DNA from: Thermoplasmata archaeon
Lineage (GTDB): Archaea; Thermoplasmatota; Thermoplasmata; Thermoplasmatales; Thermoplasmataceae
NCBI GenBank assembly: GCA_021850505.1
Contig: JAJZLW010000158.1
Location: 1 to 16,694, forward strand
Length of the DNA stretch: 16,694 nt
Reading direction: 5' to 3'
Below, in pieces: positions 7,733-13,793 of this stretch; positions within the stretch are counted from its first letter, which is position 1, and each line of letters starts with the position of its first letter. A program made the position numbers and the translations under genes. The notes beneath the pieces are model-generated. The model searched no databases. It was not told where the DNA came from and saw nothing but the letters and a program-made list of their open reading frames with translations.

Positions 7733-8500
7733 GTGACAGTTAGTGACCTGAAGTCCTTTGCAGCCGCAAGAGGGATTCATCTGACTAGCCAAGACCTAAT
7801 CATAAAGGATGCTCTTGAAACAATACTTTCACGTTACAACGGAAACCGTGAGAGGCTTAAGGAAAACTTCGACGGTGCCGTCTCGGATTCTGAAAAACTT
7901 GCCTACAGCATATATCTTGAAAAGGAGAAGGAATACGGGAAAAAGGTTATGAAAGCTTTTTCTCTCTATCTCACTAGGGAGGGTTATCTTAAATCCATAA
8001 ACGATCTTGGTGACTTACTTGGAAGCTATTTCACAACGTTTGACAAATTCTACCTGTCACTTGCACAGTCCAGAAAGTCCAGAGCTGGAAAGGGGTTCGA
8101 GGATATACATAACGCACTCTTCTCCAGACTGGGGTATCCTTTCACTGCACAAGCTGTTATAAACGGGAAACCAGACTTTATAATGCCTTCTGTTGAGTAT
8201 TACTTGAAAAACCCCATGGACAGCATAATATTCACAGCAAAGAGAACCTTAAGGGAGAGGTGGAGACAGATTGTAACAGAGGGAACAAGGGGTCTAGGGT
8301 TTTACCTCGCAACAATTGATACGTCTGTAAGTGGTGAGCAGCTCACAGAGATGATGAAGCACAGAATTTATATGGTAATTCCTGAGACATTGAAAATGGA
8401 AAACTATAACGGGGTTGAGAACGTTATCTCATTCATGGAGTTCTTCCGCGACCACCTTGATCCGAGGATGGATGCCTGGAGAAGGAAGGGGGTCATTTGA
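7733..8500 (+). CDS. Type II restriction endonuclease, EcoRII-C / SsoII / PspGI family
   Basis: 255 residues, GTG start at 7733 (GGTG about nine bases upstream; no ATG is in frame before residue 72). Residues about 112-220 match the EcoRII C-terminal catalytic domain: [23 protein letters not shown], then [12 protein letters not shown]. Asp148, Lys170 and Glu183 have exactly the spacing of the Ecl18kI active site as I recall it (D160, K182, E195), and Arg174-Glu175-Arg176 fall where Ecl18kI uses R186, E187 and R188 to read CC:GG. I therefore predict cleavage of a CC-(N or W)-GG-type site. Length is close to PspGI (about 270) rather than EcoRII (about 400), so the N-terminal effector domain is absent. 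Its stop overlaps the TTG of the methylase gene. Confidence 0.92.
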   Translation: MTVSDLKSFAAARGIHLTSQDLIIKDALETILSRYNGNRERLKENFDGAVSDSEKLAYSIYLEKEKEYGKKVMKAFSLYLTREGYLKSINDLGDLLGSYFTTFDKFYLSLAQSRKSRAGKGFEDIHNALFSRLGYPFTAQAVINGKPDFIMPSVEYYLKNPMDSIIFTAKRTLRERWRQIVTEGTRGLGFYLATIDTSVSGEQLTEMMKHRIYMVIPETLKMENYNGVENVISFMEFFRDHLDPRMDAWRRKGVI

Positions 8501-9510
8501 GCGACTTCACGTTCATCGATCTTTTTGCCGGGATAGGCGGGTTCAGGGTGGCACTGGAGGATCTCGGCGGCACGTGCGTCTTCTCGTCGGAGTGGAACAG
8601 ATTCTCGAGGGAGACCTACAGGGCCAACTTCGGGGAGGACCCCGCCGGAGACATAACCAGGATAGACGAGAAGACCATACCGGATCATGACGTGCTTGCT
8701 GCGGGGTTTCCGTGCCAGCCGTTCTCCATTGCCGGCGTCTCGAAGAAGAACAGCCTCGGAAGACCACATGGCTTCTTGGACCAGCTGCAGGGGAATCTGT
8801 TCTTCGACATAGCCAGAATAATTGCGGCAAAGCGCCCGAAAGCCTTCATTCTTGAAAACGTGAAGAACCTAGTGCACCATGACAGGGGAAGGACCTTCAG
8901 GATCATAAGAAGCACCCTCACCGCTGAACTCGGGTACGTCATATTCTGGAAGGTTATCGACGCCTCAGCGTACGTCCCCCAGCACAGGGAGAGGATAATA
9001 ATCGTCGGTTTCAGGGGCGACCTCTACAAGGATCCGCAGTTCACGTTTCCCGATCCGCCGGAACGCGGGCCGGCACTGGCGTCCATACTGGATCAGAATC
9101 CGGATCCGAAGTACACGCTGTCCGATCGTCTCTGGGAATACCTGCAGAACTACGCGAAAAAGCACAGGGCAAAGGGGAACGGTTTCGGGTACGGGCTTGT
9201 CGATCCTGCGAAGGACAGAATCACCAGAACCCTGAGTGCAAGGTATCACAAGGACGGATCTGAGATCCTCATCAGGCAGGAGGGCAGGAACCCCAGGAGA
9301 CTGACGCCGGGGGAGTGCAGGAGACTCATGGGCTTTCCGGACGGATTTGTCATTCCGGTATCGGACACGCAGGCATACAGGCAGTTCGGCAACGCCGTCG
9401 TCCCTGCGGTGGTGAGGGCAGTTGCGGAGAAGGTTCTCGGGGTGATGGGGGACGGACAGGATATCCGGGGAGAGAAGAAGCTGGAACATGTCCAGAATAC
9501 GCAGCAGTGA
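8497..9510 (+). CDS. Dcm-like DNA (cytosine-5)-methyltransferase
   Basis: 337 residues. The TTG at 8497 overlaps the endonuclease stop (TTGA) and has a strong purine-rich site GGAGAAGGAAGGGGG just upstream. Motif [11 protein letters not shown] (8-17), motif IV FPCQPFS with catalytic Cys73, motif VI ENVKNL with Glu120, motif [14 protein letters not shown] (162-171), a short target-recognition segment [14 protein letters not shown] (246-259) of the type seen in Dcm/M.EcoRII-like enzymes, motif [20 protein letters not shown], and motif [12 protein letters not shown]. The recognition segment agrees with a CCWGG/CCNGG-type target, matching the neighbouring endonuclease. Composition is clearly GC-richer than the endonuclease it overlaps. 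The last about 20 residues (after VLGVMG) look non-conserved and overlap Vsr. Confidence 0.95.
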   Translation: MSDFTFIDLFAGIGGFRVALEDLGGTCVFSSEWNRFSRETYRANFGEDPAGDITRIDEKTIPDHDVLAAGFPCQPFSIAGVSKKNSLGRPHGFLDQLQGNLFFDIARIIAAKRPKAFILENVKNLVHHDRGRTFRIIRSTLTAELGYVIFWKVIDASAYVPQHRERIIIVGFRGDLYKDPQFTFPDPPERGPALASILDQNPDPKYTLSDRLWEYLQNYAKKHRAKGNGFGYGLVDPAKDRITRTLSARYHKDGSEILIRQEGRNPRRLTPGECRRLMGFPDGFVIPVSDTQAYRQFGNAVVPAVVRAVAEKVLGVMGDGQDIRGEKKLEHVQNTQQ

Positions 9511-9919
9511 CACCTCAATAGAGCTTGCCGTGAGGAGGTATCTCTTCTCCCGGGGGTTCAGGTACAGGCTGAACTCTCCTCTCCCCGGAAAACCGGACAT
9601 TGTTTTTCCCGGAAGGAGGATTGCAGTGTTTGTCAACGGCTGTTTCTGGCACATGCACGGGTGCCGCCTTTCAAAGATGCCGTCCACCAGAAGGGATTTC
9701 TGGAAAGACAAGCTGGAGAGAAACAGGGAAAGGGACGCTGAGGTTTCAGCGCTGCTCGCCGGTCAGGGGTGGACAGTCGTGACACTGTGGGAGTGTGAAA
9801 TCCGGGATGGAATTGAATCATCGCTGGCCGGTCTCACGTCCATGCTGTCTGATGGCAGACCATCAGGACCGGATCCGCATGAGCACGCGGGTGATAATTT
9901 AATAGACCGTACTGCATGA
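9488..9919 (+). CDS. vsr: Vsr very-short-patch mismatch endonuclease
   Basis: 143 residues from ATG 9488, overlapping the methylase by 23 bases. Vsr nicks next to the T of T:G mismatches made when 5-methylcytosine deaminates, starting short-patch repair back to C:G. Aligned by eye to E. coli Vsr: Glu12 (E25), Asp37 in PGKPD (D51), Phe53-Trp54-His55 (F67-W68-H69), and zinc ligands Cys52, His57, Cys59 and Cys103 (C66, H71, C73, C117). His64 of E. coli is Asn50 here, a variation I believe is common. Start problem: the in-frame codons before this ATG read SGERRSWN, matching the usual Vsr N terminus (RSxNMSRIR), yet contain no ATG, GTG or TTG back to a stop at 9443-9445. The protein may be N-terminally short or use another start. 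Confidence 0.93.
   Translation: MSRIRSSDTSIELAVRRYLFSRGFRYRLNSPLPGKPDIVFPGRRIAVFVNGCFWHMHGCRLSKMPSTRRDFWKDKLERNRERDAEVSALLAGQGWTVVTLWECEIRDGIESSLAGLTSMLSDGRPSGPDPHEHAGDNLIDRTA
9894..9904 (+). promoter_or_regulatory. Possible TATA box for the helicase fragment
   Basis: ATAATTTAATA stands out in a GC-rich neighbourhood at the end of vsr, about 28 bases before the ATG at 9927. That is the distance expected for a leaderless archaeal gene, suggesting the helicase once had its own promoter. Confidence 0.35.
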
Positions 9920-9926
9920 ACAGTCC

Positions 9927-10151
9927 ATGCCGCAGGACATAACGCTCACTGCTGAACAGGCAGTCGCCGCGGATCATGACAGCGGGAGACTCAGGGTCGT
10001 GGCATGCCCGGGATCCGGCAAGACCGAGATTATTGCCCGCAGGATTGCAAATCTCATAAAGAAGGGGGACCCGCCTCAGGGCATAGCGGCCATAACGTTC
10101 ACCGAGAAGGCTGCCGGTGAGCTGAAGCTGAGAATCCGGAAAATACTCGAT
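9927..10151 (+). pseudogene. UvrD/PcrA-type helicase, N-terminal fragment only
   Basis: ATG at 9927, eight bases after vsr. Residues 1-75 are the start of a superfamily I UvrD/REP helicase: the Q-motif-like LTAEQ at 7-11, Walker A ACPGSGKTE at about 26-34, and motif Ia AAITFTEKAAGELKLRI. Full-length members run to roughly 600-1000 residues. Homology ends after RIRKILD; the frame continues to 10208 only by reading the antisense of a transposase gene (ALFPYIPFSLTL...). All later helicase motifs are missing and do not reappear after the insertion fragment, so this is a true truncation with loss of the 3' part. Helicases of this type are often linked to R-M and Vsr genes, so it was probably part of the same island. 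Confidence 0.85.
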
Positions 10152-10662
10152 GCCTTGTTTCCGTATATACCATTCTCCCTTACCTTGAAGTATGTCGCAT
10201 CTATGTAGATGAATTTCATTGGCCTTTCAATACTTCTTCCAGTTCTGATGCAAGGGTTGATACATACGATGCTGATATGTTCTCGACACCAAGGGATTCA
10301 ACAACGTTCATGACGTTTCTTGTCGAAACACCCTGTATGTATGATTCCAGTATGACGGAATCAAGAGCCTTCTCAACCCTGGAGTATCTCTCGAAGACCC
10401 TGGTCTTAAAAGGAAATTCCCTTATCTGTGGTTTCTTCAGTTCCAGTACACCATCGACCGTCTTAAGCTTCCTCGTTCTCGATCCATTCCTGTGCCCTTT
10501 CCTTTCTTCAGTCCTCTCGTATGGCATGGATGAGAGCTGTACTCTTGCCTCCTCTTCCATAACGCTGTTAAGAAACCACTCTATCAGCTGTTTCTTTCCT
10601 TCCTTGCTGTCCTTCAGGAAAATACTTATTACTTCTTTCACTACATCTAACTGGTCCTGCAT
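10152..10662 (-). pseudogene. IS256/Mutator-family transposase, broken N-terminal part
   Basis: On the minus strand ATG 10662 (GAGGCG site five bases upstream) opens 148 codons: MQDQLDVVKEVI..., a GHRNGSRTRKLKTVDGVLEL segment, and GVSTRNV...SASYVSTLASELEEVLKG, all typical of the N-terminal half of IS256/MULE transposases. Directly after, in another frame, comes PMKFIYIDATYFKVRENG (10222-10169), which carries the first catalytic Asp of the DDE triad. Roughly ten linker residues are missing between LKG and PMKFIY, so a small deletion shifted the frame. The gene then ends abruptly near 10151 at the helicase, without the rest of the catalytic domain or a terminal repeat. It is dead. Confidence 0.85.
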
Positions 10663-10813
10663 ATTTTCGCCTCTTCAAATCTGAATTATGCAGGACCTTT
10701 TCAATTTTACAGCAGATCTGACACACTATCTTCTGTTCTCCTGATGTCCGTTAAAGCATTACCTAAATATGTAAATTTAAGAATACTGCAAGAAATGTGA
10801 ACGACACGCCTTG
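10663..10813. mobile_element. Probable remaining end of the IS256-type element
   Basis: About 150 bases upstream of the transposase start, no gene. The insertion element should end here; a stretch around 10700-10730 (ending near GATCTGACACACTATC) is a plausible terminal repeat region because it lies 40-70 bases from the transposase start. The other end of the element is gone, so no inverted repeat or target duplication can be checked, and the boundary is a guess. Confidence 0.35.
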
Positions 10814-11446
10814 TTATTTTAGAAGAGTAAGTCCCTCCAATTTGGAATCATAGGCTATGACGAAGTTTGAAGTCACCGTTTTCTTCGTCTCCTCATAGAA
10901 TAATGAAACTGTAATTGTATATCGCTCATTAGCTTTGAGCGATGCTATAATCCCATCTTCCTCAGAACTTATGGTCCAAAACATCGGCGGCATTGAATCA
11001 AATCCCATAAGATAAGGTGGAGCATTAAGTCCCATTAAGTGCATTGACAAAGAAGAAATATCTATTAGTTCAATGCCTCGTAAAGTCAGAGTTTGCCCTG
11101 GATAAACAGTCACCCCAACATAAGTTGCCTCCTTTAAGCCGTTGCTCGCACCTGGAAATCCTCCTGAGAATAACTTCCATGGAGGTGACCATATTCCTAG
11201 GCTAGAATCAGAGTCATCCTTAAAACCAATCGTAGCGATAGTATTGTGTGATGGTGACCGCCCCGTATTAGTTATCTTAAACTGCAATCCATCTTTACCG
11301 TTATTCAATAAAACTGGCGTTAGTTTAAGACGAGGTCTTAGCCAGTATAATAGAATTCTTGGATAGAATATCCCTACAAATGCAGCTATAGCTAAAAGAA
11401 TTGTTCCCAGACTGGTTAAAAGAGATATCGTTTCTAGGGATAACAC
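10814..11446 (-). CDS. Unknown membrane-anchored protein with a soluble C-terminal domain
   Basis: 210 residues, GTG start at 11446 with GGTGG about ten bases upstream. Residues about 7-28 (ISLLTSLGTILLAIAAFVGI) form one membrane helix, followed by a short second hydrophobic patch and a basic stretch (RPRLKLTPVLL). The rest is strand-rich, with FKITNTGRSPSHNT and later YTITVSLFYEE, the sort of pattern seen in immunoglobulin-like beta domains. The N-terminal helix may be an anchor with the beta domain on either side of the membrane; topology cannot be settled. I do not recognise the family. Transcribed toward the IS fragment. Similar short anchor-plus-beta proteins are common accessory genes of unknown role. 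Confidence 0.6.
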   Translation of the reverse strand: MLSLETISLLTSLGTILLAIAAFVGIFYPRILLYWLRPRLKLTPVLLNNGKDGLQFKITNTGRSPSHNTIATIGFKDDSDSSLGIWSPPWKLFSGGFPGASNGLKEATYVGVTVYPGQTLTLRGIELIDISSLSMHLMGLNAPPYLMGFDSMPPMFWTISSEEDGIIASLKANERYTITVSLFYEETKKTVTSNFVIAYDSKLEGLTLLK

Positions 11447-11552
11447 TTTCTAGACCCACCCCGCCTCCCATTTTCTCATCTTATTCTCTCCATGAACTGC
11501 GATGTATCAATCCCAGTGATCTGGGTGTAGATGCTCGTCGTGAATACTTACA

Positions 11553-11906
11553 TTAAAGACTTTTCTCAATGAGTCTGTCTCCATGCCTTTTGTATCCGCA
11601 CGCATCCATGAGGGCTCCAAGGATAATGTCCGAAGTGCTTAAAATGGGAAAATTAAAGAATCTTCCTACCAGGCCTTCCGCCGCTCTTATTATGAGATTT
11701 TTTGACTGATAATATCCTGCTTCCCTGATGTAGGGGCAGACTGAACTACTTATAGCAGAAGCATCTTTCTGGAACTCATCTACAATACCACTTCTGTGTC
11801 TTGGATTAACATATTTTTCCAACTTTCCGCTTTGCTGATACCAACTTTGAAATTTACTCCTTAAATAACTAAATGCAGCTTGTTGATCTGCCATTTGAAG
11901 TCTCAT
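11553..11906 (-). CDS. Unknown small helical protein
   Basis: 117 residues from ATG 11906 (MRLQMADQQ). A longer frame begins at 11936, but that would place the TATA-like box inside the coding region; a third start, MADQQ, lies four codons in. Mostly helical and polar, with three aromatic/charged segments and no metal, nucleotide-binding or membrane motif that I can name. The middle segment SVCPYIREAGYYQSKNLI and the end GALMDACGYKRHGDRLIE look like a folded domain rather than random translation. No function assigned. Confidence 0.5.
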   Translation of the reverse strand: MRLQMADQQAAFSYLRSKFQSWYQQSGKLEKYVNPRHRSGIVDEFQKDASAISSSVCPYIREAGYYQSKNLIIRAAEGLVGRFFNFPILSTSDIILGALMDACGYKRHGDRLIEKSL

Positions 11907-11915
11907 GCAAGAAAT

Positions 11916-11929
11916 AATATTAAATATTT
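11916..11929 (-). promoter_or_regulatory. Possible TATA box for the gene starting at 11906
   Basis: AATATTAAATATTT lies about 17 bases (centre) upstream of the minus-strand ATG at 11906 and about 29 bases before the internal ATG of MADQQ. The second spacing fits a leaderless start better, so the true protein may begin with MADQQ. Confidence 0.35.
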
Positions 11930-11936
11930 GCCACAA

Positions 11937-12357
11937 GTGATATTTATCTTTTTATGCCCGGAATTAAAATTGGATGCGGCCGGTAAAAATCTAACTTGAG
12001 GAGTTGAGGTCTTTATCCGTCCGCACCCATGAGTGAATTTATAGGATTCATATAGATTTTTGCCGAGAGACCAATCGATAAGATATGTTAAAGATCATTC
12101 ATCCAGTTCCCTTTTCATATGGCCCCAGGAATCTCTCCCCATTAAAATGTATAAGATGGCCAGGAGAATCAGCAGTCCGTTCCTCGGTATGCCATGAGAT
12201 TCGTGGCAAATATTTCTTCATATCGCTCCTGTTTGAAAGGCAACAATATCAACACGATTTCGACTGCAAGCGAAAATGGTTAAAGAACAAGCCTAACGAA
12301 AAATTCTTTCGGTTTTCTACCCCGCACTCTACCCACCCATGCAACATCAAGACATAT
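11937..12357. other. Gene-free stretch before the minus-strand operon end
   Basis: About 420 bases with no gene I can support. A plus-strand frame of 118 codons begins at 12085, but it runs into the antisense of the phosphoribosyltransferase gene and has no protein-like motif. One hairpin stands out: TGCGGCCGG at 11975-11983 against CCGTCCGCA at 12017-12025 (8 of 9 bases pair, 33-base loop). A short perfect stem, CGAAA/TTTCG with a five-base loop, occurs at about 12297-12311. Confidence 0.4.
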
Positions 12358-13053
12358 TCATGGTCTTCTAATTGTGTCTCCTTGTTGACTACGAATTATT
12401 ACGGTTCCCCTAACTGGATCATACCAACCACTAAAACCTGAAGAATCGCTAATGGTTCTAATCGCCGCAAATGATAGGATCTTAATTCCTGGATAGGCGT
12501 CTATTAATTTATTGGCAGCTGCAATGAGAGTTGCCCCTCGTGTTATCACATCGTCAATTAGAACAACTTTATCAGACATTGTGAGACTCTTTTCCACTGA
12601 CAATGATTCGTAATGTTCACTCGGCAGTGGTCTTTGAGAAGGGGTACTCTGGCTAGACATGTTTATGGTCTTTACACGTTTCAAACTTAGCATCACCTTC
12701 CAACCGATCCCTTTGGCCACCAATTCTTCTGCAATTCTTTTTGGAACCCATAATCCGCCTTGGAGTAACGGATTACTTCTTGGAACGGGAATCAAAACTG
12801 TGGATTGGTCAAAAACGTTAAGGAATGATTTGTCATTAATGTTGTCGTACAGCGTTTCCGCAACATAACGCGTCATGGGTAAATTCACATCATCTCCAGA
12901 CCTTGATACCATTCTATCTTGCTTAAGCCAGGTAGTCCATGTCTTAGTGTTTCTCATATGTTGAAGAACATTTGGAACCGTCGAATTTGGTCTCGGCGTA
13001 TAAGAAAATAAGGAAGTGAATTCAAGGTTTTGAATCTTGAAATTGGTTACCAT
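12358..13053 (-). CDS. Phosphoribosyltransferase, ComF-like, paired with DprA
   Basis: 231 residues, ATG 13053, overlapping the end of the DprA gene by seven bases. The type I phosphoribosyltransferase fold is shown by the PRPP loop VVLIDDVITRGAT (163-175, Asp167-Asp168), a preceding strand STVLIPVPRSNPL (84-96) that should bind pyrophosphate, and a ComF-like insert with SQRPLPSEHYESLSV (139-153). The family transfers or releases phosphoribosyl groups on bases and nucleotides; the substrate cannot be read from the sequence. ComF proteins are linked to DNA uptake, as is DprA, but the tight fusion-like pairing here, in a defence-rich window and without other competence genes, argues for a conflict-system role. 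It is the last gene of the operon. Confidence 0.85.
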   Translation of the reverse strand: MVTNFKIQNLEFTSLFSYTPRPNSTVPNVLQHMRNTKTWTTWLKQDRMVSRSGDDVNLPMTRYVAETLYDNINDKSFLNVFDQSTVLIPVPRSNPLLQGGLWVPKRIAEELVAKGIGWKVMLSLKRVKTINMSSQSTPSQRPLPSEHYESLSVEKSLTMSDKVVLIDDVITRGATLIAAANKLIDAYPGIKILSFAAIRTISDSSGFSGWYDPVRGTVIIRSQQGDTIRRP

Positions 13054-13775
13054 TGGGGGAGTCCAAACGGTGTGCTTCTATCGGGCAACTCTTCAAACAC
13101 GGTCTCTAAATCACTAAATTCTCTTGCGCCATAACGCATCATCTGATGAGTCCACTTGAGATCATGGTTCTTAAACGCATCTTGCCATATGAAAAGTGGT
13201 CTGCCCAGCCTTAAGGCCTCCCAACCTTGACTCAGAGTACCACTTGAGTCCCCTGCTTCTACTATGATTGAGGCGTCACATAAAAGCGCCATTGTCCTAT
13301 TCCTTAGGATAAAGTTGCTCTTATAAACTGGCTTATTCAATGGAAATTGGCTTACAGTAAGATGATTAGTCATAATCTCGGTCTGAAGTTGTTGGTTTTC
13401 TTTGGGATAAAAGATATTCAGAGGAGTACCCAGCACAGCTATTGTACTGCCTTTCACATTTATCGCTCCTTTGTGAGCCTCAGAATCTATTCCTCTCGCC
13501 AAACCACTAATCACTATTACACCCTTCTCAGCCAAGGCTGATGCAAGACCAAATGCCGTCTTTCGAGCTTCATAGGATGGCGCTCGTGTTCCAACGATTG
13601 CCACACGTGGGCTTGGTATGGGCACACTCATCGATCCAGAAATATAGAGCACTCTTGGAGAGTATTTCTTTTCTACATCATTCAGTCCACGGCCCAGGAG
13701 AAATTCCGTGGACACCGCCCTAAATTCCGTCTTAAGATCACCTCTCATTTCACCTATATAATGAACTGCACACAT
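13047..13775 (-). CDS. dprA: DprA/Smf-family Rossmann protein, core domain only
   Basis: 242 residues, ATG 13775, 18 bases after the stop of the preceding gene. The DprA core runs from about residue 55 to 200: VAIVGTR (58-64), VISGLARGID (88-97), AVLGTPLNIFYPKEN, FILRNRTMALLCD (155-167, the R-N-R motif), and VEAGDSSGTL (172-181). DprA binds single-stranded DNA and in competent bacteria loads RecA. Unlike standard DprA it lacks the C-terminal winged helix and has only a short, different N terminus, so it may act as a DNA or nucleotide sensor rather than a recombination mediator. Its overlap with the phosphoribosyltransferase implies stoichiometric co-production. A start at Met10 is possible. 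Confidence 0.88.
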   Translation of the reverse strand: MCAVHYIGEMRGDLKTEFRAVSTEFLLGRGLNDVEKKYSPRVLYISGSMSVPIPSPRVAIVGTRAPSYEARKTAFGLASALAEKGVIVISGLARGIDSEAHKGAINVKGSTIAVLGTPLNIFYPKENQQLQTEIMTNHLTVSQFPLNKPVYKSNFILRNRTMALLCDASIIVEAGDSSGTLSQGWEALRLGRPLFIWQDAFKNHDLKWTHQMMRYGAREFSDLETVFEELPDRSTPFGLPQW

Positions 13776-13793
13776 ATATTTTTCTAAGAAAAG

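Noticed and set aside
8965..9711. Long minus-strand frame of 248 codons across the methylase and vsr genes
   Set aside because: It is a shadow frame in GC-rich sequence; the plus strand carries complete, motif-verified C5 methylase and Vsr proteins over the same bases.
10152..10208. Natural C-terminal end of the helicase (ALFPYIPFSLTLKYVASM)
   Set aside because: These codons are the antisense of the transposase segment that carries IDATYFKVREN, so they are read-through, not helicase sequence.
11971..12030. tRNA-like ending (CCGTCCGCACCCA)
   Set aside because: Only about 50 bases separate the paired ends, and there is no T arm (no GG-TTC-like loop with a matching stem) and no anticodon arm.
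12085..12441. Plus-strand frame of 118 codons in the gene-free stretch
   Set aside because: Its last quarter is antisense to the phosphoribosyltransferase, and the translation (rich in Ser, Cys, His, Trp, no motif) does not look like a protein.
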